DNA of 64,000 nt from Ecdyonurus torrentis (lineage: Eukaryota; Arthropoda; Insecta; Ephemeroptera; Heptageniidae). Position numbers and translations under genes: made by a program. The DNA lies in assembly GCA_949318235.1 (NCBI GenBank), contig OX439128.1:43489476-43553475 (forward strand), written 5' to 3'. The notes beneath the pieces are model-generated. The model was not told where the DNA came from. It saw nothing but the letters and a program-made list of their open reading frames with translations, and did not search any database. This document shows positions 25,860 through 38,999 of this stretch, piece by piece. Each line of letters opens with the position of its first letter. Position 1 is the stretch's first letter.

Positions 25860-28595
25860 TACGCTCTGAGCTAGTGTTTTGTTTTGATATTAACATTCGA
25901 CTCAATGAAAACACGTAGTACTTGGCTTATACTCATCTTTGAATACGAAATAAATAAAATAGGAATCATTTAGTAAAACAAGATAAATCTTCGACCTTCC
26001 TATAAAAATCACATGAAATTAATCAGGGAGGACAATCTCTATAAGTTAGATTGAGTTATGCTTACAAATATTTGACGTTTATATAATTATTTAAGTCGCA
26101 ATTTCTTTTTTTGGCAAGTTTTAATAATATAGTTAAATCACATCCTGGATTAGAAAAGTATTTTACAATTGAAACGTTTTGATAGGCTTTAATTTACTTT
26201 GACTAAATAGTAACGATTATCTTCACCGGCGTCTAAATTATACCCCTAAATTACGCATATTTTTATTTATTCAAAATATGAAAAATATTGAAAATATGGG
26301 ACGAGTTTTGAAAACAGTTGTGTTATTTGAATGCATTTTTTTTTTTAAATATAAAATCTGATAACAATAAGACATTTTATTGACCCAGGCAGTTCATATT
26401 AACAAAAAGTTACAACTAGCGCTAGTCTTGCAGATTTTTTAAGTAGAAATTCGTATTTAAATTTTTTTTTCAAATCTCTGCAAATATATAAATTGAATTA
26501 TCATAGAATTATAAAGCATAAAAATTAGTGTACAACCAATCATTGTTAGAAAACTCTTAAAGATATTTCTTAAAAGATATTGAATATCATTTCATATTAT
26601 GAGTAACTTTATAATAATATAATAAATTTACCCTTTTTTCACACAGTAAATAACTAAAAGTCAATGCAAATTAAGTTTGCAAAAAATTTTAATTCAGTCT
26701 ATGCATAGTATACAACTGGAACTATATAGCTATTACATCATCATGAATTATTTATCAGTATGATTTTCCCTAGAAAAAAAATAAATATTATTTTGATTCT
26801 CATATGTGTATGTAGCAGTCATGTAAATGAATATATATATACTTGAGTGTGAAGAAGAACTGGGTTCGTGATCGAAGTTCGCGGAAACTGATCTTAACCT
26901 CGCCAAACATACAAAATTGTAATTCACAGTCACACTCACTCAACAATGGAACTCATACATTTTACATAATTCGGAAGAATAAAATACATCCGGGACTTAC
27001 TTATATACACATCTCTGACGCCTTTAAAACTGAATTATTAAATAACAAAAAGCAATAAAACTGTCAATAAAACAAATGTACGTAAGTGAAATAAGGGATA
27101 AATAAACTTTAAATTTATATATTTATTCTTCTTTTTGCATTTTTTTTTCATTTAATTTTTTTACATTAAAAAAATACTCATATACATACTAATTAGGCTT
27201 TTAATAATATCTAAAAAAAAAGAGAACTTTTTTTTCTATTACAATTTATGCACTTTAACAAAAAAAAATCATTACATACAAAAAAAAAAATAAAAAAATA
27301 AATACTAATGACAAAAAAACACAAGATATTGTTTATCGTTAGCACTAATCTATTGTAATAAAAAAATTATAACTGCTACTTCAAACTAATAAATACCTAT
27401 AAATGTTATCTGATTAGATTCTTCAAATAATTTTATAATACTCTCACAGTTAAAAAAAAAAGATTGATCACCAAACGTAGTGTGAATTCTGATACAGAAT
27501 TATTTAAGTTTGATTCAGGATTTAAAAAGCTTAGAATGCCTCGAATGTGAAAGGAATATTTCAAATAATATGATAGTTAATATTGAACCAATGTCCATTT
27601 GATCAGATATACTTAATGTTTATTATACACCTTACAAAAGAGTGTAATAATATATAAATATGTAATTTATTACGTTTATATACTACATAGTGATTTTCAA
27701 GTTTCATATTATATACTAAAATTTATTATTTTTAAAACTATGGTTTGTTTATTACTTGTATGACAATGTTTATTGAGACATATGTCAATTATTTTTTAAA
27801 AATAATAGTAATATATTTTATCTGCGTTCTATTTTTTATCAGATCAAATAACAGATAATATGTATAATTATCTGTTATCATACAGCTATAGAGGGTAGAG
27901 GGTGATTTTGTTATTTTATAGCATCGTAATTTAACATCAGTTAGAGCTTACTTTAAACATTGAATTAAAATAATGATTACAGGACTTAAGAGGTTCAAAA
28001 AAATAATATAAATTGTTATATTTTGCAATATGATAAATAATTTATTACAGAAATTATGAACATTATACATATTATACGATATAAATAGGCAAGTAAACAT
28101 AAATAATTTTTATGGTTTTTTGTTATTTTTTTTTATAAATATATAAAGATGAAAAATAATTCAAAACTTACTGGCCACTAAAGTTGTAACAAACAATTTT
28201 GAAATAAATAAAAAAAAAAAAATAAGAAGAAGATAAACTAGCATTTAAGTTAAGTAAAGCAGAGATGGGATATTTGAATTAATTTCGAGACAGAACAAAA
28301 GAATAGAGAAATAGCTAAATTCTAGTTTTTGATTTTGTAGAACTGAAAGCCATGGGTATAGTTGATCCAATTGTATCATTAAATAGTAGAAAATACAATC
28401 TGAAAAAGAAAAATCAATCGAACAAGTTAAATAGTTTACTTTACTCTTTAATAGATTATTTGTGTACATTCTATTGCACACATTCAAACTCTACATTTGA
28501 TTTGACCCATAAGAACAAAACTTTGTGTTTTTATTAAATAAGGCAAACTATTAACCACGAGACGTGAACTGAACAAGGATGCATAAGATGGGTAC
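25860..28595. other. gap between genes C and D
   Basis: AT-rich, with no supported gene. It contains the third conserved 3'-UTR-like element (26375-26430), A-runs around 27200-27300 and otherwise unstructured sequence. The 3' UTR of gene D lies at its right side. Confidence 0.45.
26375..26430 (-). other. conserved 3'-UTR-like element, copy 3
   Basis: The minus strand contains GTTGTAACTTTTTGTTAATA, then GAACTGCCTGGGTCAATAAA. It lies 2.2 kb downstream of the gene D stop and includes a canonical AATAAA. Confidence 0.45.
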
Positions 28596-29270
28596 CTATT
28601 GCCTGAAGCGTCCTCCAGAGAAACCTCCGCCGTACGCGATGGCCTGACTCTTGGCTGAGGCACCGTCGCCGACGCTGTAACTAGCAGCAATGGCAGTCAC
28701 TCCACCTCCACCACCTCCTTGCTGAGCAGGGGCCTCTTGCTCGGGCTGTTGGGGACGCTGGGGACGTTGGGGCTTGGCAGCTACGGGGCGGTCAGGGCGA
28801 GAGGGACGGGCACGTGAAGGACGTTGGGGCCTGTAATGTGAGTACAATGTCAGCAATGGAACACTACAATATTTTTGTGCAAATTTTGAAACCTCAGATG
28901 CATATGATTTAGTTTGTATTTAAAAAAAAATTAAATAATAAGTATAAGACTGATATATAAACAACACTTTTTTATTAATGTTTTTTGTATTAATTTCTTA
29001 AATATCAGTGATCGTTTTTGCAAATATATAGTGTTTTTATATCAATTAAGGTATTTTATTATGTAAAAATTTAAATAAAAGTTGGTATACTCACTTAACT
29101 GGCACTGGGGTCGCCTCCTCTTCCTCCTCGAGTTCATCATGTTGCACGGGCTTGACAGCGGGACGCTGGGGGCGAGCGCGGGAGGGACGTTGGGGCCTGA
29201 AATACAAAAGCATCACATATTACTATATTCATACCGATAGCATTATTGTAAACGAATTGAATTCATAATT

Positions 29271-29314
<44 letters not shown>

Positions 29315-31746
29315 AAAGAAAAATAAAACCACATTCAGAATACATAATTAAATATTATAAAAAAAAAAGTCATTGTCTTAACAATAAATTGGCGTCGATA
29401 TAATTTAACAATTAAGCTTCCATTAAGTTCAACGCACTATTACAAAAGGACACAGAAAAAAAGGCGAAACATACAATAAAATAAAATTATCATTAAAATG
29501 TCATAATATGATATATTGTTTTAATGAAATGAATTATTCAGAGATGTTAAAGTATTTTCTCATATAAATGTAAAAAGTCACACCCATAAGTATTTTTTTA
29601 TAAAAACAATAAAATATATTGCAACAGTTTAGTGCAAAATGCAGTAAATATTACGATAAATATAATTGTAAATTCAGTTGAACTACAATGTTATATCAAA
29701 GTAAAATCCAGTGCTCATAGTCATAAATGAATTCAGTAGAAATTTTGTGAATGACTTTTACATTTATTTTGCATTAGTTAAATAATATGTTTAAAAAAAT
29801 TTTGTACCGCAAAGGAATTTTTACGAGATCTTTACTCACTTGACAGGTACTGGTGCCTCTTCCTCTTGCTCCTCGTCTTCAAGTGTCACGGGCTTCACGG
29901 GCTTTACTGGGCGCTGAGGGCGAGCACGAGAAGGACGTTGAGGTCTATAACAAGGTAAATAATATTATAAAATTTATTTGTGACTTAAAATAAAATTTAA
30001 ACAACATTTTAGCTCAGTAAAATACAAGAGTTTCTATTTGTGTCCGACTAGTTGCATAACTTCCAGGATACTTTGAAAACAACGTTTCATTTTATATGCA
30101 CTCCATTTGAGAATTTTTAATGTACATTTCAAGAAATTATTCTTACTTCACAGGAGTTGGTTCTTCTTGAGGTGCATCTTCACCATCTCCTCCATAAGCG
30201 ATGGCGGTGCTAGTGGCAGAATTACCGCGGGGCTTGGAGGGCTGGGCAGGTTGCTTGGCACGAGGAGCTTTGGTTGGGCGGGAGCCGCGCTGAGGTCTGT
30301 AACATAGAGGGTGATTTTGTTATTTTTGTAGCTAAAATTAAAACTTGAAAACTTTTGTAACACTGAAATTGTGTTGATTATTTATTAATATAATGCGATG
30401 GTATTTTAGAATGAAAATTTATATATAATTATAGACATGAGTTTTTTACGAGAAAACTAATTTATTCAACTTCGTGTCATGTTTTGTTTTGTTTTTATTA
30501 TTTATTTATTATTATTTATTTAGTTTTTAATTGAAAATTTTTTTATTTTATATTTATATTAACGTACTTGTATGGTGCTGGTGTTGGTTCCTCTTGTTGT
30601 TCTTCATCTTCCTGAGGTTGTTCTTCCTCATCTTGTTCAGGCTGTTCAGATTGTTGTTCCTCTTCTTCATCCTCCTCTACACTTGCTGGAGCCACGTAAC
30701 GTTGCCTCGTGTTTGTAGGGTAAGCACGACGACCTCCTACACCTCGATACGTTGCACGACGTAAGCGGTAATTCCCAGCTTCTGAAAACGTAAATAAAAA
30801 AAATTTTGATCATAAAGATATTCGTGACGTTGGGGATCCCTACTTGTAAATAAAAAATGTTTGTCGTGATGAATTTGTTAGTTTTATTTTTGGATTGTTA
30901 TAAGTTCACACAAGGTCCACGTGGATACCTTGTTCTATCAACTGGCCTTATTCCAAAACATGACAATTGTTCTTCAAGTCACGTGTCATGGCGATCTGGA
31001 GAACGCATCAATAAATCTCAAGATAAAATAATATTGGGAGAAGCAATAACTCTTCTCCAATACAAATGAATCACTATAAGTAAAATTTAACACCGATTTT
31101 TGTAGTTTTTATAGTTAAAATTTACAAGATTTTAAGATTAAAAATATATTCTTAAAGAATTCCATTGTTTATAGTATTAGTGTACTTAGCTCATTTAAGA
31201 GTTGCCAAGTAAAAACTGATCTTGGTTTATTTTTGTTCAACACATTATTATTTCTCTTAGCTTGCGGCTTATATAAAGATTAAGTTTGAATTTCTGATCT
31301 TTCATTTTATTATATTGCTTACTTTAAACGCGTAAATTAGGTAAATTTATCAGAAATAGAGTAGTTTTAAAATTCAAAATCTTTTTTTGCCTTAAAGTGT
31401 AGATATTGAAAATATTGTTTAAAAATATAAATTAATAATTTTTTCAATTGAAAACACTTAATTGAAATTAATTTAACTGTAGTGATTAATGACATTAAAA
31501 TGTAAATTCTACTTATTTTACTTAAATAAAAATTTACTCGAGGTTGGTACATTGCGTTGTAGTATCCAAATATTGAGTCTTTATACGATAAACTTTAAAT
31601 AAATCTTCATTGAGGGTAAGATAAAAATTTCAGAAGTTCAGAAGTGGACTAGATGAAAGCTTACCATCTTCTAGAGGCTGTGAGAAGGCGAGAGCCACAA
31701 TGCAGGCAAGTGCAAATAGTGAGAACAGAACTGTACGAGATGCCAT
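28596..31746 (-). CDS. gene D: expanded secreted acidic/basic block protein
   Basis: Six exons: 31665-31746, 30568-30781, 30147-30296, 29840-29944, 29095-29196 and 28596-28830, giving 295 residues, the longest family member. The signal peptide is residues 1-22 (start MASRTVLFSLFALACIVALA). Exon 2 is Arg/Tyr-rich, then Glu/Gln-rich. Exons 3-5 are repeats of one unit: each opens KPQR, has Arg/Pro-rich sequence, then a Glu-rich patch, and ends PVPVK or PTPVK. Exon 3 also carries a shortened STAIAYGGDG motif. Exon 6 has RPQRPSRARPSRPDRP, then VTAIAASYSVGDGASAKSQA and IAYGGGFSGGRFRQ. All internal introns are phase 2, so the units could multiply in frame. There is no tiny last exon: the donor position reads AGGCAATAG. 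The function is unknown. Confidence 0.8.
29275..29310. repeat. (GA)n tract in gene D intron 4
   Basis: A GA dinucleotide tract of about 35 bases within the intron between exons 4 and 5. Confidence 0.95.
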
Positions 31747-31784
31747 GGTTAGTTTGACTGTGCCATTGTACCATCAAACAGACA

Positions 31785-31810
31785 CATATATAGTACAAAT
31801 CCCACCCCAC
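31785..31810 (-). promoter_or_regulatory. gene D promoter: TATA with variant GT box
   Basis: Minus-strand CTATATATG at 31785-31793, with GTGGGGTGGG (31801-31810) just upstream. This is a variant of the GGTGGGGC box of genes C, E, F and G at similar spacing. Confidence 0.5.
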
Positions 31811-31814
31811 AATA

Positions 31815-33755
31815 TCCTTATGCATCAATGGAAGCCGCCATGCCAAATATTGAAATAGTCAGGGTCATCATTACAAGTGTCCCCAATATTTAAGATCATA
31901 AACCTCGGGTACAAGGACGCCGAGCAAACACCGTCAAAAATTAATATGCAAGTACATACATATTCTATGATTTCAATTTAAATATAGATTTTTATTGTCT
32001 TATCTTTTATATCAAAACAATAATGTTTGTGTATTTGTCATCGTAATATGGTACGTGTTACATATTATACACTTTATTATGTCTAAGTCTGGGTGTTTGG
32101 TTGGCATTCATTTAATCTTAATTTATGTGATTTTACTTTCAATTTTGTACGCGATTATAACTTTAATGTAATTTTCTTATTATTTGCACTAAATATAGAC
32201 ATCCAATAAAAAATGTTCAAATATAGCTTTCTCTCTTTCTGTCATTTTAAAGCAGTAATCTGTTGTGACAGATATACATCTGATTAAATTTACAGGCTTT
32301 TTTTACTATTGAAATAAATAAGAAGAAAAAAAAATGCATTTAAAGTTATTTAATCTCTATGGGTTTAAGTTTTTAATTTTCAGGATTTTTTCCTTCTCTC
32401 TGTCTCTGTCTCTGTCTCTGTCTCTGTCTCTGTCTCTGTCTCTGTCTCTGTCTCTGTCTCTGTCTCTGTCTCTGTCTCTGTCTCTGTCTCTGTCTCTGTC
32501 TCTGTCTCTGTCTCTGTCTCTGTCTCTGTCTCTGTCTCTGTCTCTGTCTCAATCACTATTTTATTTTCTAACTGTGTGCTCAAGTGCTTGTATTTCAAAT
32601 TACCATTGTGCAGCATTTAGAAGGCGTATTAGCTATCTCAGTCTACGATTAATGGCTTTTCTTGTTCAGCTAAAAGTATTGCAATTTAATTTTAGATTCT
32701 TACTAGCTAGAACATAATAATTATGCTAATGTGTACACATAATTCACAAGCTTGTGTGTTTTATAAGAAAACAAGAAAATATTGCGCCAATAATTTTTTT
32801 ATTAAACTTTATACTCTATATTAACAATACATAAATATACTTAAATGATTTATTTAAAGGTAAATAAAGAAAAAAAAAGTGAAGGTGTTTTGATAGTTTA
32901 GACAAACTGCAGCGTTTTTAATATAAGGAAATTATAAAGAAAACTAACAATGACATTTTACAACTGAGCATTGTACATAAATGTTGAATAATAGAAATAT
33001 TTTTATTGTCCCATACAGTTTAATGCAATATTCTTTTTGTCATATTTCAACATTACAATATTGTACATGTTGCAGCAAGTTTTGGTCTTGTCAAACTTAA
33101 ATTAAAAATTAAACAATAATAGGCAATACATACTAATAAATACAATAACATAATAATATTCAATTTAATCAAACGAGAAACATAAAATTAATAAAGAAAG
33201 GAGGAAAAATGAAAACAAAAGCAAAAAACGCATGCATTAATGACAGTTCAATCGAAATTCAGTTTAATATCACTATATAACTAAAATAAGCCCAATTAGA
33301 GTGGGAGGTGCATACATTAAAACATCAATATCATCAATTCTGGTCTTATTTTCAAAATACAGGTGATTATTTAATTAGGCCGTGTCAGAGGCAAAGGTTT
33401 GGTTAGGTTTGTACAATACAATGTTGCATAATAAAAGAATTAAGAAAATTTTATCGACCGTTAGCAGTAACATATAAAATCTATCTTCTATTACTGTCTA
33501 CTGTTTATAATGAAATAATCACGTACGTTTCTTAATAGACTTATTATTAATTTTATTATTGTATTCATATTATAGTATATTTCAATTATCTCATATGAAA
33601 CTGTTAGATTTTAGATTGCTATATAAATTTAAATAAATAATAAAATGATTGTCATTATTCGGAAGGAAAAGATTTTACATTATTTGACAAAAGGAGCTGA
33701 ACAAAAAGACCTAACAACTGAACCAACCCCATAAATGATAGATAAGAAGAAGGGA
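31815..33755. other. gap upstream of gene D
   Basis: No gene is supported. It contains the TCTCTG hexamer tract (32397-32549) and the weak fourth 3'-UTR-like element (33001-33090), with AT-rich filler otherwise. Confidence 0.45.
32397..32549. repeat. (TCTCTG)n hexamer array
   Basis: About 25 near-perfect units of TCTCTG. The poly-Ser/Leu and Glu/Thr reading frames across it are repeat artefacts. Confidence 0.97.
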
Positions 33756-33761
33756 AAAAAT

Positions 33762-34060
33762 GTCAGTTTGTTCTTTAAATTATATAGTGAGGCTCCTTAA
33801 CAATGATTGGCTGCCCAAAAAAATTAGACTTATTCATTGGATGATCTTGTTTTTTGAGCCGATAAAAGTGATAAAGTTGAGCATGCCACTTTTTTTTTGT
33901 GAATTTTCATTCATTATTATCAGGTCTAAAGTTCTGAACGAAGAAATAACAATGATCAACCATACATATAAACGTAGTAAACAGGTAATGACGTCATGAT
34001 CAGGTGTTCATAACAAAGTAAAAATATCAAAGCTGGCTCAATATTTGTGTGTACAGAACG
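33762..34060. repeat. dispersed repeat, copy 1
   Basis: Begins near ATAGTGAGGCTCCTTAACAA and includes TTTTGAGCCGATAAAAGTGA, CAGGTCTAAAGTTCTGAACG and GTAATGACGTCATGATCAGG. The same blocks, in the same order and orientation, recur at 44374-44800. There is no coding potential and the ends are uncertain. Confidence 0.75.
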
Positions 34061-34330
34061 AACTATCATAAACTGTTACAAAGTGTATTTTGCAATGTCT
34101 TTAAGGATTATCAAACAGGAAAGGATATAAAAACATCGAGAATAATAAACAATAAAATATCAGATATAATTTAATTGATAGAGCTTTTTATTACAAAAAA
34201 TATCCATTGTATATTGAGTTACGCTCATTGTTTCGTATTAATAAAATTACTTCATATGCATTACAAGTACTGTTCATGTTTCTATTAAATTCACGTATAT
34301 AGTACATCGTAAAAATAAATTATATAAATG

Positions 34331-34475
34331 CGGACAAAAATAAATACGTAATAATTATGCTAGCCTGGTTTTAGCAATGTTTGTTCATAACAACATAAAT
34401 TATGCTATATTGTATAGAGTGACTACATGTTTCATAGTATAACAATTATGTTTTATAGCATAATTATTCACGCAC
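34331..34475. repeat. MITE-like element rich in TAATTATGCT, copy 2
   Basis: Opens GCGGACAAAAATAAATACGT and carries TAATTATGCT and AGCATAATTA blocks like the copy at 23255. It directly precedes a LINE tail. Confidence 0.5.
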
Positions 34476-34499
34476 TTCCAAAATATCAAACAAAATGTC

Positions 34500-35005
34500 G
34501 TCCAGATTTTTTAGAACTGGATATCTTACCGTTGCCTTCAATATTTATTTATGAATGTGTAACATTTTTGAGGAGATATCCGTCATGGTTCAGGACAGTT
34601 CACAGCGTCCATTCTTACGAGACTAGAAATGGTGGGGGTTATTATGCAAGGAAGAAAAAAAAAAAAAAAAAAAAAAGGATGTCTCATAGTCAAAAGGGTC
34701 CTTAATATTGTATTTCTTTTTTGTATAATGCACTCCCTAATAATATGAAAGATTGTAATTCTTATGTACCTTTTAAGAAAATGGTCCAAAGACAACATGT
34801 TTTTGAGTGTTAACGATTTTTTTAAAATTTAATAACGTTACGTATAACTAGCCTGTATATAAAATTTTCTAAATCTTCATTACCAGTGTATACTGAACAC
34901 AGTAACAACCACGCATGCTATTATTGTATTTTGTTGATGTATTTGTGTTATTTGACTTGTTCTACTCTGTGAAGACATAGAACGTAATGAAATCTTATAT
35001 TACTT
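34500..35005 (+). mobile_element. 3' tail of a non-LTR retrotransposon, copy 2
   Basis: Homologous to 13085-13510: IFIYECVTF, RRYPSWF, HSVHSYETRNGG, then SQKGP and ALPN-type sequence in broken frames. The 3' tail (TCTACTCTGTGAAGACATAG) is shared too. An A-run of about 22 bases (34651-34677) interrupts the reading frame, and later frames are damaged. It is a dead copy. Confidence 0.65.
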
Positions 35006-35009
35006 ATGC

Positions 35010-35171
35010 TATGTTACACATATTATACTGCACTATCATAACTACTTCATTTCTTTTATCTGTGTAAATAGTGAAGAAATAGAAGTACATTTAAAACTAA
35101 TTTTTATACTCTTTTTATTTTGAATAGAGGCTTAAAATAAATAACTTTATGAATGAACGCAGTAACATTAT

Positions 35172-35203
<32 letters not shown>

Positions 35204-36670
35204 TGAATACAAAATAAGCAGCTGGTACAATATGAGCAACAAGTTTACTATACTCTAACTTTTAGTAAAACAAATTATATTAATAAAATAGGGACTCTCC
35301 TCAAAATTTCAAAATTTCCTTTCTTAGCTCAACTGTAATTGCTAACAACAACAAATTGTGCGATTTTGTAATTTAGCGCTTAGTTTACAGACACGAGAAG
35401 GTTTACAAACCAAAAAGTCTTTAAAACAATTTTACAAAATCGGTACACATCAGACTGAGGTAAACAACTCAATGTTAATTGTATACTCAAATTACTTATT
35501 TTATCTTCATGACTTAATTAAAGTGCATTAATATTATTAAAATATTTTATAGAAAAATTTGCAAATGAAAATTGCTAAGAAATTAAAATTAATGTCCTTA
35601 AATTAATGTCATTGGCTAAGCCTCTTAGCTTTTTTTTTTTTTTTTTGAAATTTTTGCGTTTTTGTTCAAAATTTAATAGCTAGTAAAAAATAATCAAGAA
35701 TTTGTAATAAATTTTCCTTTAAATTTTAGTCATATTTGTTTTAAATTCAAAATCTATATTCATTTCTCTCATTCTACAATCATAATATTATAAACAAAAT
35801 GTATCAGCTAAGGTTTTTGTTTCATAAGAAAACAATTAGAAATTATATACTGCAATCAAATGATTTCAAAGAAATTATAATCATAGGTTTTAAAAATTGC
35901 CTATTTGGGCTACAATTATAATTTTTCTACCTGTGAGTAATTGAAACTATAATGTATTCCATTGTAAAGTATGTTTATTTTCAGGCAAGTCAAATGTTTA
36001 TTTTTTTTTTAATGAAAATTTTGAAGAATTGTGTTCCGTATTTCAGATTCATAATATAAAAAGTTACAACTTTTTAACAACAGCAATAATAAATAGAAAG
36101 AAAACATCTTTTTGTATTTATTCGCATTTTTATTAAATTAATATTCATACATAATATCATATAACATCTACACTCTACAAAAATATAAAAAAAGAGGATC
36201 ATAGGCAGTGTTTAATTGGCATTAGGCAGAACTTGATAACAAAGTTACTTCTTAGGAGCTGATAGTAATATCAAAGACATAGATCAGAAAAACAATTGGC
36301 AATCAGTAAATCTGCATGCAGAGACCCTAATATGCAATGCTGATTTACTGAGTTCAGGGTCAGCGTGAAATTATTTTCTGTTCAATGTCTTTAATAATTA
36401 TAATATTATGCATATAAATTAGATGTATTACTTTTTAACAAGTAGCTTTCACTCCTGTGTTTCATACAAATTTCAGCAATTTTAAATTGATGTTAGATGC
36501 AATTCTGCCTTTTAAAAATTAATGATTGTAATCCTCTAATACTAAATATCTATAATATATACTTTTTTTGTATCTTTTATCATTGCTACATTTTGTTTTT
36601 ATCTACTGTACATTTTTCGAGAGGATAGCCAGGACGTATTCAAGTTTAGTGTTTGCAGGATTCTTATCAC
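35010..36670. other. AT-rich gap downstream of gene E
   Basis: No gene is supported. An A-run at 35180-35203 and T-runs are the only features. It is likely to include the 3' UTR of gene E. Confidence 0.45.
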
Positions 36671-36674
36671 TTTT

Positions 36675-37454
36675 TCAATATCTGAAACAAGAAATTACAA
36701 TAATAACTACTCTGCAAGTTTTTTTTGTAAAATATTACTATATTCTCTGTCTATGAGATTTAGCCACACTGTCAATAAAGTCAATAAAAATATCATAGCA
36801 TGCAATTTGCCAGTAAAATAAATTGCAATTCTTATTTTAACTCAAATGATTTTTTTTTCAAAATGTTAATTTATTTTTTAAGGGCAAAAATCAAATAGTT
36901 TCATAATTACATAAAAATGATTACTTTAGTTAATAATCATCACCTGTGTTTGAAGTTACCGCCGGAAAATTGTCCACCATAAGCAATTGCGTGGCTTTTT
37001 GAAGAAGCACCTTTTCCGCGACTGTAGCTGGTGGCGATGGCAGTAGCTCCCTTGCCTCCCATTTTGCTGTAATCTGGAGGAGCACCACCGTCACCTCCCT
37101 CTTCTTCATCCTCGTCAGAGTTACCACGTCCTCCTTTCTGGGGACTGGAATAAAAAACAACGGTATAATTAGAAAGTTTTTCTAACTAAAAAGTACGAAA
37201 TGAAAATATTAAAATTAAAAGTTCTAGGCATAATATTGAAAGTTTTAGCCAACTGTTTTTTCAATATATATATATTAAAAAAAAATAAAGGAAAAACTAA
37301 CTTTTAAGCTATGAGTAGAATTAGTAATAATTCAAAGTGTGAAATTTACTAATTAAATTTTACCATGAAATATAACTATAATGTATTTTGCTTTGTTAAG
37401 GCCTCCACTTTTTTCTTCATTTTTACCATTTCAAATAAGGCTGTGTAATCTTAG

Positions 37455-37490
<36 letters not shown>

Positions 37491-37951
37491 CTGCAAGAAA
37501 ATAATAGTAATAAAAAAAAATTACGCGGCAGCAGCATCTTCTTCTTCATCTTCCTCCGCCTCATCTTCCTCAGGTGACGCGTAAGTTGGCGCATTGCGCG
37601 TGCGAGCTGCAGTGAACCTAATACCACCTCTTCTGGCAGGGGATCTTTTGGCTCGCATCACCATATCTACAATAACAAAGATACATATCACTGGTTATTA
37701 CCGAAGCTAATCAAAATAATGTTTATTTTATTCATTGCAAGCTATATTGCATTATTCATCATATATACAAAATGCATAATCTCAAATTTTAACCACGACA
37801 TTAATCAATGCATTAAATTGCATTATCGTGTGCATTGGCCGTAAAAAAAATAACAATAATAATAACACTGGATTTTTTTTATGTGTTAACACTTACTGAA
37901 TACATGATGTGTATTAAATCAATTGAATAAAAAAAAACGGCAAAAAATTAT

Positions 37952-37987
<36 letters not shown>

Positions 37988-38930
37988 ATAAAACTTTAAA
38001 ACAAAATTCAGAGTGTAACTTTAGGTACCGTATTAAAAAAGTTAGAGTATAATATAATGATAACCTTGGCCTTGCCAAGTCTTTTGTTACATCATACGCG
38101 TGAGAGAAATGTCAAAATATTTGTCATTCAATCGCGACTGTCTGGTTTCACAGCCAAAACAACAACACGTTCATTAGTTATGCATTCAGTGCACTTAACT
38201 TATATACAAAATTAAGTAACAGATTATCATATTCCATTTTTTTTATTGTCAAATATAAGAAATTTATTTTATTATAGCTGAAGCCAAGTCGGAGATATTA
38301 AAAAAAATGAAGCATTATTTATTATTATTGGCAATAAATATACAATGTAAATAATATGCAAAACTGCTGTACTTACGTTGTAATACGACAATATTTATTT
38401 TTATGCAACATTGTTGTTGTTTTTTATATTGCTTTTGATAAATCGTATATATTTTATAAATAATACACTATAAAATCGTTCAATATAAATTCAATTTCTT
38501 TTAATGCATGAGTATATAATAAAAAAAGAATAAATCTCTACTCGGCAGCAAAATTTACGTAAAAAGTTTATGAAAACTTTTCCAGGATATACATACATAT
38601 TTAACAAGAATTTGTCTGTTTTTAACAAAGTTAAAATAGTATTTATTAATCTATTAATAATAAAAGCAATTTAATTTAGATTCTCTATGAAATTATTTTC
38701 CATTCCAGAAATTTGTGCTCTGAGATATCTATAATTAAGTTTCTGAAAAGGTCGTAGAAATGAGTGAACTCAATTCAAATTTTACATAGAATAAATCAAT
38801 AAAAAAAAGTGAACTATTTTAAATCTTTTATATTTAATAAAGTCTTACCATCATCTAGAGGTTGGGCTAGAGCGACTACTGCAAGACAGCAGACGAGAGC
38901 TGCGAGAACGAAGATACTTTGAGATACCAT
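36675..38930 (-). CDS. gene E: secreted acidic/basic block protein
   Basis: Four exons: 38849-38930, 37525-37666, 36944-37144 and 36675-36681, giving 143 residues with phases 1, 2, 2. The signal peptide is about residues 1-23 (MVSQSIFVLAALVCCLAVVA), followed by QPLDD. Exon 2 is basic (MRAKRSPARRGGIRF), then acidic (PEEDEAEEDEEEDAAAA). Exon 3 has APQKGGRGN, a DEDEEEGG patch, PPDYSKMGG and the motif ATAIATSYSRGKGASSKSHA, ending in NFKHR. The donor AG|GTGATG overlaps TGA; the last exon after TTGTTTCAG supplies Y and then a stop. It lacks the Arg/Pro block of B, C, D and G. The signal-peptide exon and proximal promoter are almost identical to gene F, so the two are close duplicates. Confidence 0.78.
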
Positions 38931-38971
38931 GATGATGAGTTACTGGATATTCACCCACATGTTTACCCACA

Positions 38972-38995
38972 CTTTATATAGGTGGTAGCCCCACC
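38972..38995 (-). promoter_or_regulatory. gene E promoter: GGTGGGGC box plus TATA
   Basis: Minus-strand GGTGGGGC (38988-38995), then TATATAAAG (38972-38980), 42 bases before the start codon. The 5' UTR should be only about 15-20 bases. The sequence is nearly identical to the gene F promoter. Confidence 0.7.
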
Positions 38996-38999
38996 GCGT

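Noticed and set aside
32334..32717. Poly-Ser/Leu frame and opposite Glu/Thr frame
   Set aside because: Translation of the TCTCTG hexamer array.
36930..37160. 76-residue minus-strand frame MFFIPVPRKEDVV
   Set aside because: Wrong frame across gene E exon 3 and its flanking intron.
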